Part shown: positions 44,639 through 52,720 of the stretch, in pieces
Layout of the letters: every line of letters starts with the position of its first letter
Numbering within the stretch: position 1 is the stretch's first letter
From: JAHCHG01 sp041394845
GTDB lineage: Bacteria; Acidobacteriota; Blastocatellia; Pyrinomonadales; Pyrinomonadaceae
Direction: 5' to 3'
DNA length: 64,000 nucleotides
Assembly (NCBI GenBank): GCA_041394845.1
Contig: JAWKHL010000006.1
Location: forward strand, 248,001-312,000
Translations under genes and position numbers: made by a program
Notes under the pieces: generated by a model
Databases searched by the model: none
What the model saw: the letters and a program-made list of their open reading frames with translations, nothing else
What the model was told of the DNA's origin: nothing

Positions 44639-45595
44639 ATGAAAATCTGTCCGCAATGCCAGACCCGGTACGATGATTACATGAGGTTTTGTATGCAAGA
44701 CGGAACCCCGCTTGCCGACGAAGCCTCGCCCCCGGAAACCGGCGACGAAACGGAAACCATCGTCTACCCGAAAGATTCGACCTCCGGGGCGACCGAAGCC
44801 GTCACCGAAGAATGGCACGGGGTGGCAACGGCCGGAGATGCCTCCAGGCAAACCGACCAAAACCAGCCGGTCGCCCTGACGGCCGTCGATTCCGGGCCGG
44901 GCGAATCGGTCGCCACCGGTGGCGCACAGGTCCAGTCCGAAGGGCGCGGAAAGGGTTTGGGAGTTCTTCTCGGCGCGGGTCTGGTGATCGTTCTGTTGTT
45001 GCTCGGTTCGGCGGTCGGCGGGGTTTTGTGGTACATCAACCGTCAGCCGACCAACGTCGCTTCAACCGATTCCAACCAAAATTCCCCGACGCCGGAAGAA
45101 AACATCAACGCAAAGATCCCGGATGCCAATTCCGAACCGGACAACACTTCGAACGTCAATTCGACGCCGACGCCCAAACCGACGCCCACGCCAACCCCCA
45201 AACCGACCCCGACCCCGACCCCAAAGAAGACGCCAACGCCGACACCGACGCCCGACAAGACGCCGACGCCCGCGCCGACACCGACGCCGACGCCGAAAGA
45301 GAATCCCGTCCCGGATACGATCTCGGGAGGCGTTCTCAACGGCCGAGCCATCAGCCTTCCCACGCCGACTTATCCGGCGGCGGCCAGAGCGGCCGGAGCC
45401 CGGGGCCGCGTCAACGTCCGGGTTTTGGTCGATGAGAACGGAAATGTGGTTCAGGCCAACGCCGTCAACGGTCATCCCCTGCTCAGAGGGCCGGCCGAAC
45501 AGGCGGCTCGCCGGGCCAAATTCCGCCCCACCAAATTAAGCGGGGAATCGGTCAAAGTCAGCGGTGTAATCGTCTATCTCTTCCGGCCTAATTAG
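44639..45595 (+). CDS. Zinc-ribbon TonB-C-domain membrane protein, copy 1
   Basis: 318 residues from ATG after GTGAGG. N-terminal C4-P-Q-C7 ... FC18..DG..L is a short zinc-ribbon-like motif facing the cytosol; one membrane helix (about 103-128); a Pro-Thr-Lys linker (about 165-215); a C-terminal TonB-C domain (ISLPTPTYPAAARAAGARGR ...). The C-domain would sit in the periplasm. TonB-C domains touch TonB boxes of outer-membrane receptors, but no ExbB/ExbD is nearby, so energy transfer is unlikely. Paralogue follows. Confidence 0.82.
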   Translation: MKICPQCQTRYDDYMRFCMQDGTPLADEASPPETGDETETIVYPKDSTSGATEAVTEEWHGVATAGDASRQTDQNQPVALTAVDSGPGESVATGGAQVQSEGRGKGLGVLLGAGLVIVLLLLGSAVGGVLWYINRQPTNVASTDSNQNSPTPEENINAKIPDANSEPDNTSNVNSTPTPKPTPTPTPKPTPTPTPKKTPTPTPTPDKTPTPAPTPTPTPKENPVPDTISGGVLNGRAISLPTPTYPAAARAAGARGRVNVRVLVDENGNVVQANAVNGHPLLRGPAEQAARRAKFRPTKLSGESVKVSGVIVYLFRPN

Positions 45596-45692
45596 TTGAT
45601 AAATTAGCTGATCTGTTGTATTTAATGTTAAAATTTTAATTTTCAAACGATGATTTGAAGCAATTTAAAGATGATCTCGAAAAACTGAACTT

Positions 45693-46742
45693 ATGAAATA
45701 TTGTCCAACTTGTCAGACCAAATACGACGATGAAATTCTGCGGTTTTGCACCAAAGACGGTTCGCCCCTGATTGATGAAAACCAGCCGAAATTCACGGAA
45801 TTGCCGAGCGAAAACGAGGATGATGATTTCGGGGCCGAAACCGTCATCCGCCGCAAACCTCCCAAAGCTCAGCCCGAAACCGAGCCGCCTCCCAGCGCTC
45901 AACCTCAGGAGGAACCGTCCGAACCCGCCCAGCGAATCGTCATTCCGACCTCCGAAACCGGACAACCCCAACAACAGCCCTACGCCCATTCGACCTCCTC
46001 GGTCCGCAGTCAGCCGCCCCATCCGCCGCAAACCAATATCGGGATGGTCATCGCATTGACGGTTCTCGGAACGGTGGTCGTGCTCGGCCTCGGAGGCGTC
46101 GTTTTCTGGGTTCTGACGAGCCAGAATTCGGGCGAAGAGACTCCGAACGTCAACACCAATTTCAATTCGCTCAACGAAAACCTGAACGTCAATATGGAGA
46201 CTCCGAACGGCAATTTTGACTTCAACATCAACGCCAATGACAATCTCAACACCAATCTGGATGTTAACGTCAACGCCAATCTGAAGACGCCGTCGCCCTC
46301 GCCGTCGCCCTCGCCGTCGCCCGAAACCAATGTAAACACCAACGGCAACGTCAACGCGCCGACGCCGATGCCGACGCCGAGTCAGGTGATCACGCCGCGG
46401 CCGACGCCATCACCGACGGCTTCGCCGCCCCCGACACCGGCCACCAGTCCGACCAACCGGCCGGTCAACGTCGGAGTCATCAACGGCCGCGCCGTCAGCC
46501 TGCGCACTCCGGTTTATCCGGACTCCGCCCGTCAGCTTCAGGCGGCGGGCCGGGTTCAGGTTCAGGTCATTGTCGATGAATTCGGAAATGTCGATTGGGC
46601 CAAGGCCATCAGCGGGCACCCTCTCCTGCGCTCGCCCGCTGAAGACGCGGCCCGCCGATCGAAATTCAACCCCATTAAAATCAATGGAAAGTACGTAAAA
46701 ACCACCGGGCTGGTGGTTTACAATTTTGTCAGGCCCAACTAA
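45693..46742 (+). CDS. Zinc-ribbon TonB-C-domain membrane protein, copy 2
   Basis: 349 residues. Same plan as copy 1: C4..C7 zinc-ribbon-like start, acidic-Pro segment, membrane helix (about 112-136), an Asn-rich linker (NxNxN repeats, about 145-205), Pro-rich stretch and TonB-C domain (VSLRTPVYPDSARQLQAAGR). Linker chemistry differs strongly between the copies (Asn here, Pro-Thr there) while both ends are conserved. No ribosome binding site is evident. Confidence 0.82.
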   Translation: MKYCPTCQTKYDDEILRFCTKDGSPLIDENQPKFTELPSENEDDDFGAETVIRRKPPKAQPETEPPPSAQPQEEPSEPAQRIVIPTSETGQPQQQPYAHSTSSVRSQPPHPPQTNIGMVIALTVLGTVVVLGLGGVVFWVLTSQNSGEETPNVNTNFNSLNENLNVNMETPNGNFDFNINANDNLNTNLDVNVNANLKTPSPSPSPSPSPETNVNTNGNVNAPTPMPTPSQVITPRPTPSPTASPPPTPATSPTNRPVNVGVINGRAVSLRTPVYPDSARQLQAAGRVQVQVIVDEFGNVDWAKAISGHPLLRSPAEDAARRSKFNPIKINGKYVKTTGLVVYNFVRPN

Positions 46743-46822
46743 CAAAAACCCACACAGTCTTCCCCCAAATCTCCAATCAATTCCCGATCAATCAAAATAA
46801 ATTTATTTGCCGTTGAAGGACT

Positions 46823-48199
46823 TCAACTTCTAAGGTCTTCTGCCATTTCGACCGCCTGACGCGGATCGATGACGCCCCAGCCCTGACGATCGACTTCGTA
46901 TCCGGGCAGACGCTCGGCGGTCGAGATCAGCGACCGTTTGATCTGTTGCGGCGTCAGCAAAGGATTGGCTTCGAGCATCTGGGCGATCACCGAAGAGACG
47001 ATCGGAGCGGCGAAACTCGTGCCGTCCACGTATTTGTAATGTTTGGTGATGACGTTCTCGCGTCGAAGTTTGAGGGCGATGATCTGCCGGATCGAATGAA
47101 CCGGACGATCCAGCGCGGCGTCGAGTTCGGCGTCGATCTCGGGATTGTCCCTGATGATCGAATGGAGGTCGGCGTCCTCGGCCTTATCCAGAGTTTCGAG
47201 CAGATCGACCTGTTTGGCGGTCGGTGTGTTGGGCAGGATCGGGGCCGGAACCCAGATGCTCGGCGCGATTATCTCGGGTTTTTGAAAACCGTCGAGGGTC
47301 GGACCGTAGCTCGACCGATACATCCCGCGATGGGCGCGGTTGATGGAGTTCCGGTCGTCGAGTCCGCCGACCGAAATGGCCGAGGGCGAACTGGCCGGGG
47401 GAAAGACCGGATGGTGCGGAAGATGACCGGCGTTGCCGACCGCACAGACGATGCTGATCCCCTGAGAAACGCATTCCTCGACGGTTTGCGACAGAGAATC
47501 GTGCAGATAGCTCTGTTCGAAATCGCCGCCGGCCGAGATGTTGATGATCTTGATGTCGTATCTGGTCCGGTTGGCCAAAACCCATTCCAGACCGTCCTGA
47601 ATGTTCCGCTCGGTGATCCGTCCGGTCCGGGCCAGTTTGACCAGCACGACCTTCGATTCGGGCGCGATCCCGCGGTAAAAACCGTTCGACAGCGAACCGT
47701 TGCCGGCCGCCACGACCGAGGTCATCATCCCGTGCCAGCTGGCCACATCGGCCTGAAACAGCGATTTGAAATCGCCGTCGCTTTCGAGCAGACTGCGGTA
47801 ACCGATGATCCGGTTGTCGGGCGTCGTCAGATCGACGTGGGGATAAAAGCCGGAATCGAGAAAGGCGATGCACACATCCCGGCCGGTGTATTTTTCGCTG
47901 GCGTCGAGCCGGAGGGGAATCGAAAGCACGTAGGAACCGTCCTTGTTGACGGCGGCGTCGCTTAAGATCTGATCTTTGGCCCTTTCGAAAAGGCGGGCGC
48001 AACGGGCGCAGACCGCTTCGAAATCGCGTGTGTCGGGCGCGTTGGCGCGGACCAGTTTCTGAACCTCTTCGGCCAACGCGACGAGCGGCACGAACTCGTA
48101 TTTGACCTCCCGCGAACAAACCGGGCAAACCTTTTCCCCGGCGGCGATGTCGGCTCCGGTTTTGGTTCTGGAAAAAAATGTCGAATCTGGCTGGGTCAT
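46823..48199 (-). CDS. Cytosolic S8 serine peptidase with N-terminal zinc ribbon
   Basis: 458 residues from ATG at 48199; the longer frame to 48364 runs through a repeat and is rejected. No signal peptide. Four cysteines C25-P-V-C28 and C64-A-R-C67 form a zinc ribbon split by a helical linker. The S8 triad is D115 (AFLDSG), H156 (ASWHGMM) and Ser in GTSFAAPIVS near 410. An insert of about 60 residues (roughly 335-395) lies between the oxyanion region and the Ser. It is probably an intracellular regulated subtilase. Divergent from the patatin gene. Confidence 0.85.
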   Translation of the reverse strand: MTQPDSTFFSRTKTGADIAAGEKVCPVCSREVKYEFVPLVALAEEVQKLVRANAPDTRDFEAVCARCARLFERAKDQILSDAAVNKDGSYVLSIPLRLDASEKYTGRDVCIAFLDSGFYPHVDLTTPDNRIIGYRSLLESDGDFKSLFQADVASWHGMMTSVVAAGNGSLSNGFYRGIAPESKVVLVKLARTGRITERNIQDGLEWVLANRTRYDIKIINISAGGDFEQSYLHDSLSQTVEECVSQGISIVCAVGNAGHLPHHPVFPPASSPSAISVGGLDDRNSINRAHRGMYRSSYGPTLDGFQKPEIIAPSIWVPAPILPNTPTAKQVDLLETLDKAEDADLHSIIRDNPEIDAELDAALDRPVHSIRQIIALKLRRENVITKHYKYVDGTSFAAPIVSSVIAQMLEANPLLTPQQIKRSLISTAERLPGYEVDRQGWGVIDPRQAVEMAEDLRS

Positions 48200-48248
48200 A
48201 TCGCTTTTGCGGGCGAATTTAAGTTTTCCACAAAGAAAAGTTAAAATC

Positions 48249-48382
48249 AATTGTTTGTTAATCGTTAATTGTAAATAGTTAATTGTCCGTTTTTTTTCAA
48301 AACGACTCTTTTTTATTTTCGGGCGGTTGATAATCGAATGCCGATCTTTCCGATCAACGATCAACGATCAACGATTAACAGT
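48249..48382. repeat. Palindromic heptad repeat between the S8 and patatin genes
   Basis: Left: TTAATCG, TTAATTG, TAAATAG, TTAATTG. Right: CGATCAA three times, then CGATTAA. The two halves share TGTTAATCGTT in opposite orientation and frame a T8 run. It lies in the divergent promoter region. Confidence 0.65.
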
Positions 48383-48403
48383 AATGATTGGCCTCTGAAA
48401 GTT

Positions 48404-49180
48404 ATGACGAAGAAAAAAATAGGACTGGCGCTGTCGGGCGGGGCGGCCCGCGGTTTTGCCCATCTCGGCGTTCTCAAGGTTTTGGAAGAACATTCGATCC
48501 CGATCGATTTCATCGCCGGAACCTCGGCCGGTTCGTTCGCCGGCGGCGCTCTGGCGAGCGGCCTCAAAACGGCGGAGATCATCGAAATGTCGCGTCAGAT
48601 CACCTGGCGGTCGATGGCCGGGTTTTCCTATTCGGCGAAGGGCCTTTTGACCAACGCCCAGATGGGAAATTTTATCAAAAAAAATTTTCCGCTTCGCCGG
48701 ATCGAAGATCTGCCGATCCCTTTTGCTGCCGTCGCCTGCGATCTTGAAACCGGCCGCGAAGTGGTTCTCGACAAGGGCGATCTGCCCTTTGCCATCCGCG
48801 CCTCCTGCGCCATTCCCGGCGTCTTTATGCCGCTTGAAGATGCCAAAGGACGGAAACTGATCGACGGCGGCGTGGTCGCTCCGGTCCCGACCAAAGCCGT
48901 TCGCAAGATGGAATCCGACATCATCATCGCCGTCGATGTGCTGGCCTGCGGTTCGACCTACTGGGGAACGCCCTCGACGTTGCTCGGCGTCTTTTTCCAA
49001 TCCGCGTTGATGCTTCTCCGCGCCGCATCCAAAGCCCAGCATTACCGGGCCGACATGGTCATCACGCCGGAAATCGCCCACCTCAGACCGGATGAGATCG
49101 GCAAACTCGACGAATTCATCGAAGCCGGCGAAAAAGCCGCGCTGGAGAAGATCGATGAGATAAAGGCGTTACTGGACTGA
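48404..49180 (+). CDS. Patatin-like phospholipase (RssA-like)
   Basis: 258 residues from ATG at 48404. An ATG at 48338 would translate the heptad repeat into the N-terminus, and the fold starts at KKKIGLALSGG, so the inner start is preferred. Oxyanion hole SGGAARG (11-17), nucleophile S41 in GTSAGS, and catalytic Asp in LIDGGVVAP. Single-domain bacterial patatins hydrolyse phospholipids or act in signalling. A heptad array begins at its stop codon. Confidence 0.9.
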   Translation: MTKKKIGLALSGGAARGFAHLGVLKVLEEHSIPIDFIAGTSAGSFAGGALASGLKTAEIIEMSRQITWRSMAGFSYSAKGLLTNAQMGNFIKKNFPLRRIEDLPIPFAAVACDLETGREVVLDKGDLPFAIRASCAIPGVFMPLEDAKGRKLIDGGVVAPVPTKAVRKMESDIIIAVDVLACGSTYWGTPSTLLGVFFQSALMLLRAASKAQHYRADMVITPEIAHLRPDEIGKLDEFIEAGEKAALEKIDEIKALLD

Positions 49181-49217
49181 TTTCGGATCTCGGATCCATA
49201 CCCATCACCCATCACGC
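49180..49217. repeat. Heptad repeats between patatin and methyltransferase genes
   Basis: GATTTCG, GATCTCG, GATCC, then ACCCATC, ACCCATC, ACGC. It starts at the patatin stop codon and supplies the last codons and the stop (49205-49207) of the convergent methyltransferase. Confidence 0.65.
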
Positions 49218-50296
49218 TTCAGCAAAAACAGATATTCCCGGCAATTCCCGTTTGTGCCCGTCCATTCTTCGGTCCATTTCATCCGGGACATGACGTTGGG
49301 GCGGTAATCGATCTCGGCAACGGTCGTCTTAAAATCGAGCGACCGGATGATCTCGGTCAATTCGCCCAAAGTCGCCCGGCCGCCGTTGCTGTAGGAGAGC
49401 AGAATGTGCCGGGACTTTGTCTTTTTCAAAAGTCCCTCGATCGCTTCGACGACGACGTATCGACCGGAAGAGGCGCGCCGGAAATCCTCGAAAACGCTTC
49501 CCGCGCGCGTATCGCTGGCGTCCGAACGACGGTTGGCCGCGCCCGTCAGTTGGGGCCGGTCGTTGAGGACGATCGTTTTCCAGAGGTGATAATAGGAAGC
49601 GTAGCGGACCCGCGAGGGCGGCATCAGTTCGTTGGCCGAACCGTAAGGCGGATCGTAATAGGCCAGATCGGCCCTCGCCTCTTCGACCAGATCGAAGATA
49701 TTCCGGCTGAAAACCCGGTGCCGACGATCATCGCGGATGAAGGCCGGAACCCTCATTTTCATCGTCTTATAGGAACGCGCCGACCATTTTTTAAGATAGG
49801 AAACCTGATGCCCGAGCGAAGAATCGACCTTGTCCATCGCCAGAATGAGACTGGTCAGAAGAACCGCTCTTTCGATCTCGTCCGATGTGATCCGGTCGAT
49901 CTCTTCGCGGATGGCATCGAGCTTGCGGGTGTTGTGCTTTTGCCAGATCCTTTTCTTCCCGTCCGTCTGAACGGCCGAACCGCCGCCCGCCTCACCGCCG
50001 TAATGCCGGGTGAACCAGCCACTTTTGCCGGGCAGATGATTGAGATGTTCGACGATGGGGGCGTAATGAGATGATGGCTTCCGGTTCAGAAGATAACACT
50101 GCCCGAAAACGCGCGACCAGACGGCGATGTCGTTGGAGATGACCGCGTAACCCGCTTTTTTCAACGCTTGCGAAACGCGCGTCGTCCCGGCAAAACCGTC
50201 CAGGACGGTCGTCACCCCGAGCGGTTTGATCATCTCCAGGATCAGCGGAACGAGTTTGTTTTTCGAACCGGCGTATTTGACGCCCTCGGTCTTCAT
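49205..50296 (-). CDS. D12-class adenine-specific DNA methyltransferase, no nuclease partner
   Basis: 363 residues. Motif X/I region (YAGSKNKL ... LDGFAGTTRVSQ) precedes DPPYGS, the catalytic N6-adenine motif, as in the Dam/D12 class. The target-recognition part (about 85-190) is long. No restriction gene adjoins it, so it may be an orphan regulatory or protective methylase; the partial SRA gene at the left edge is too far to pair. Its C-terminal RDG and stop are encoded by a GTGATGG heptad repeat, so the native end may have been altered. Confidence 0.88.
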   Translation of the reverse strand: MKTEGVKYAGSKNKLVPLILEMIKPLGVTTVLDGFAGTTRVSQALKKAGYAVISNDIAVWSRVFGQCYLLNRKPSSHYAPIVEHLNHLPGKSGWFTRHYGGEAGGGSAVQTDGKKRIWQKHNTRKLDAIREEIDRITSDEIERAVLLTSLILAMDKVDSSLGHQVSYLKKWSARSYKTMKMRVPAFIRDDRRHRVFSRNIFDLVEEARADLAYYDPPYGSANELMPPSRVRYASYYHLWKTIVLNDRPQLTGAANRRSDASDTRAGSVFEDFRRASSGRYVVVEAIEGLLKKTKSRHILLSYSNGGRATLGELTEIIRSLDFKTTVAEIDYRPNVMSRMKWTEEWTGTNGNCREYLFLLKRDG

Positions 50297-50299
50297 ATA

Positions 50300-50392
50300 C
50301 AGTTTTGAGTTTTGAATTTTTAATTTTTAATTATTTTGCAATAAAAACTAACTTTTATCCAAAACAACTCTAAATTCAAAACTCAAAACTGC
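50300..50392. repeat. Palindromic heptad repeat upstream of the methyltransferase
   Basis: CAGTTTT, GAGTTTT, GAATTTT, TAATTTT on the left; TTCAAAA, CTCAAAA, CTG on the right. It forms a hairpin in the 103-nt spacer and leaves little room for a separate promoter. Confidence 0.65.
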
Positions 50393-50399
50393 GGCCGGT

Positions 50400-51023
50400 C
50401 TATCGCGAGGTGATCTCGATCCCCAATTTGAATTCGCCTTCGGTCAGCCCTTCAGCGCCGGCCACGCCGATGAGGATGCTGTAGGGACTGCCGACCGAGA
50501 TATACTCGACCTTGCGCGTCCCGTCGTCTTTATTGGCAACGCGCCGACCGCCGCCCAGATTGGCGTAGATCGGATAGCTGGCTTCGCACGAGATGGCCGA
50601 AGAAACGTCGGGCGGAACCGTCTGATCCTGCGCCTTGATTCCCTGCCGCAAAGCGTACAGATTGATCGCCCGATCGCCGGTCGGCGTGACCGTGATCTTT
50701 ATTTTCGAGGCCGCCGGCAGGGTGATCCGGTAAAAGAGCGTGTTGCCGTTGAACATCTCGAAACGCGTCCCCGGAAAACAGGCCACCGAACTTCTTTCCG
50801 CCCATCTCAGCGAAGAGAGTTTGGCGCCGTCCTTGAGGTTTCCCGTCACTTCCCCGGCGTTATAACCCTCTGGCAAAGTCAAAGGCGTCACCTTGACCGG
50901 CCCGGCCGCCGCGCTCGCCGTCTTCGGAGCCGCCTTTTCCCCGACCGGCTTCATCTGCCCGAAAGCCATTGCAACGCCCAGAGTTAAAATCACTGTCAAC
51001 AAACCGATTACTGATTTGATCAT
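50400..51023 (-). CDS. Secreted protein of unknown function
   Basis: 207 residues. Signal peptide 1-22 (ends AMAFGQ). The mature part is beta-rich, with two cysteines (in SVACFPG and ISCEASYP) that could form one disulfide. No known motif recognised. It lies downstream of another secreted unknown (51198-52550) on the same strand, 174 nt away, and may be co-expressed. GGAG lies before the ATG. Confidence 0.75.
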   Translation of the reverse strand: MIKSVIGLLTVILTLGVAMAFGQMKPVGEKAAPKTASAAAGPVKVTPLTLPEGYNAGEVTGNLKDGAKLSSLRWAERSSVACFPGTRFEMFNGNTLFYRITLPAASKIKITVTPTGDRAINLYALRQGIKAQDQTVPPDVSSAISCEASYPIYANLGGGRRVANKDDGTRKVEYISVGSPYSILIGVAGAEGLTEGEFKLGIEITSR

Positions 51024-51197
51024 TCAATAAATCTCCTTTTATCTTTTCCGGCCCGACGGCCGAAATTTTTCTTTGAAATTTTCGTTTTCGCAGATAATGA
51101 AAATATCCGCTTCTCACTGACAGTGATTTTTCGGCCGAAAACATTTCACATGGCCTTTCGGAAGAGTTTTGCGATCCCAGACCCGGCAACTCCGGCC

Positions 51198-52550
51198 TCA
51201 TTTGGACAGGATCGCTCCTTCGGGTGAGATCACGGCGCCGACGCAGCCGCCGACCGTAGCCTGATAATCGGAACATTTTTTCGTTTCGAAATCCTTTTCG
51301 CTCCAGTTCAGCAGCGAAGCATAACCGTAGCGCCAGAGGATCACTCTTTTGTCGGGCAGAACCAGCCAGTATGATTTGTAATAATCCAAACCGCCGCCGA
51401 CCAAAATCAATGCGATCCGGTCCCGATCCCTTTCCGCCTCGACGGCCAAACTGCTCCGGCCGATCCCGTTCATATCGGCGGTGAAGGTTTCGAGCGCCTT
51501 TCGGCTGAAAGAACTGTCGCGGACAAAACGAAGCTGAACGCCTCCTTTGGTTCCGATGTGGTTTTTCAGCCAATCGACCGAGAAAACCAGATTCCGGTAA
51601 TCCTCTATTTTGTTTTGGAAAACGTCCAGATTCTCGACCTTGCCGTTTTGAAAAGGCAGGATCAGGCTGACGGAGAAGCCTTTCGGAAAAGACTCCCTGG
51701 TCAGAACCGCATGGAGGTTTTTCTCGCCCGAAGAGCCTTTTTCCCATTTTTTCCCGAAGTCCTTGTCGTGTGTGGAGTTGATCTCGGTCGCAGAAACCTG
51801 GTAATCACTTTCCAGAATTTTCAATGCATCGCCCGCCTTGTTCTTGGCTCCCAGCGCCTCCCACTGATCTTTGATGTGCCACATCACGGCCTGAGCCAAT
51901 TCGCGGTTCAGACTCTCTCCGGCAAGGCGTTTCCGGTTGGTGAATTTTTTCGGCAGAAGGGCCACCAGAGAGCGCGAGATGTCCGCGTTGTAAGTGTGAA
52001 CGGTCCGGCCGTTTTTGATGATCTCCCAGGGAAGCATGAACAGAGGTTGTTCGTCGGAGCCGACGATCGTTTTGGTGGAGTCGGTCTCGGTAATTTCGAC
52101 GCCGAATCTCGGATAATCATCGGTCCATCCGCCCCTTAAAACGGAAGGGAGGATTTTTTCAATGGCCGACATATCCCTGAAAGTCGAATAATAGAGATCC
52201 TGTTGATTTTTGGCTCCCGTGGAAAAAGAATAGGACGCATATTCTTCGATCCCTTTTTGGGCGTTGGCATCGAGCCATTCCTGCGTGATGCCCAGATTGG
52301 CCGGATCGAAATTCGTCATCTCCGGCTGATCGATCGCTTGGAGCAGATCGTCGATCAGGCGTTTTTCGATCTTTTCGCCCCCGACGAAATAGCCTTTCGA
52401 TTTGCGGGTGATGATCAGTTCGCTTTTCTCGGGTTTCCCCAAACCGCCCCAGGTTGATGTGATCCTGATCTCCCGCACATCCCTGATCTGAGCCGAGAGG
52501 CAAACGGAGGCAAAAAGCAAAAAAGTGAGTGCAAAAAATAAATTTTTCAT
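51198..52550 (-). CDS. Secreted protein of unknown function
   Basis: 450 residues. Signal peptide 1-20 (ends LSAQ). The mature protein opens with IRDVREIRITSTWGGLGKPE, alternates strands and helices, and has two cysteines near its C-terminus (KKCSD, GGCVG). The C-terminal part (DKRVILWRYGY) looks like a small beta domain. I do not recognise the family. Probably periplasmic. Confidence 0.75.
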   Translation of the reverse strand: MKNLFFALTFLLFASVCLSAQIRDVREIRITSTWGGLGKPEKSELIITRKSKGYFVGGEKIEKRLIDDLLQAIDQPEMTNFDPANLGITQEWLDANAQKGIEEYASYSFSTGAKNQQDLYYSTFRDMSAIEKILPSVLRGGWTDDYPRFGVEITETDSTKTIVGSDEQPLFMLPWEIIKNGRTVHTYNADISRSLVALLPKKFTNRKRLAGESLNRELAQAVMWHIKDQWEALGAKNKAGDALKILESDYQVSATEINSTHDKDFGKKWEKGSSGEKNLHAVLTRESFPKGFSVSLILPFQNGKVENLDVFQNKIEDYRNLVFSVDWLKNHIGTKGGVQLRFVRDSSFSRKALETFTADMNGIGRSSLAVEAERDRDRIALILVGGGLDYYKSYWLVLPDKRVILWRYGYASLLNWSEKDFETKKCSDYQATVGGCVGAVISPEGAILSK

Positions 52551-52692
52551 AGTGTTTTGTTTGATTTTGTAATTAACGAAATTGCTTGTTGAACCATTAG
52601 ATGCCTAAAATACGAAAAAGTTCCCCTGGTCGGAAAAATGCGTTTTCTTTCCGTTCAGGCAGGATTTTCCCGAATTCAGATAACCTCCTTCT

Positions 52693-52720
52693 GAGATCTG
52701 AAATATGAGATCTGAAATCA
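52693..52720. repeat. Heptad repeat overlapping a start codon
   Basis: GAGATCT, GAAATAT, GAGATCT, GAAATCA. The ATG of the oxidoreductase at 52705 lies inside the second and third units, and the repeat encodes its residues 2-5. Confidence 0.65.

Noticed and set aside
45160..45310. Simple-sequence tract
   Set aside because: A Pro-Thr linker coded by repeated CCGAC-type codons in a real gene, not an independent repeat element.
48338..48403. Longer N-terminus of the patatin
   Set aside because: Its codons are the CGATCAA heptad repeat; the patatin fold begins after the ATG at 48404.
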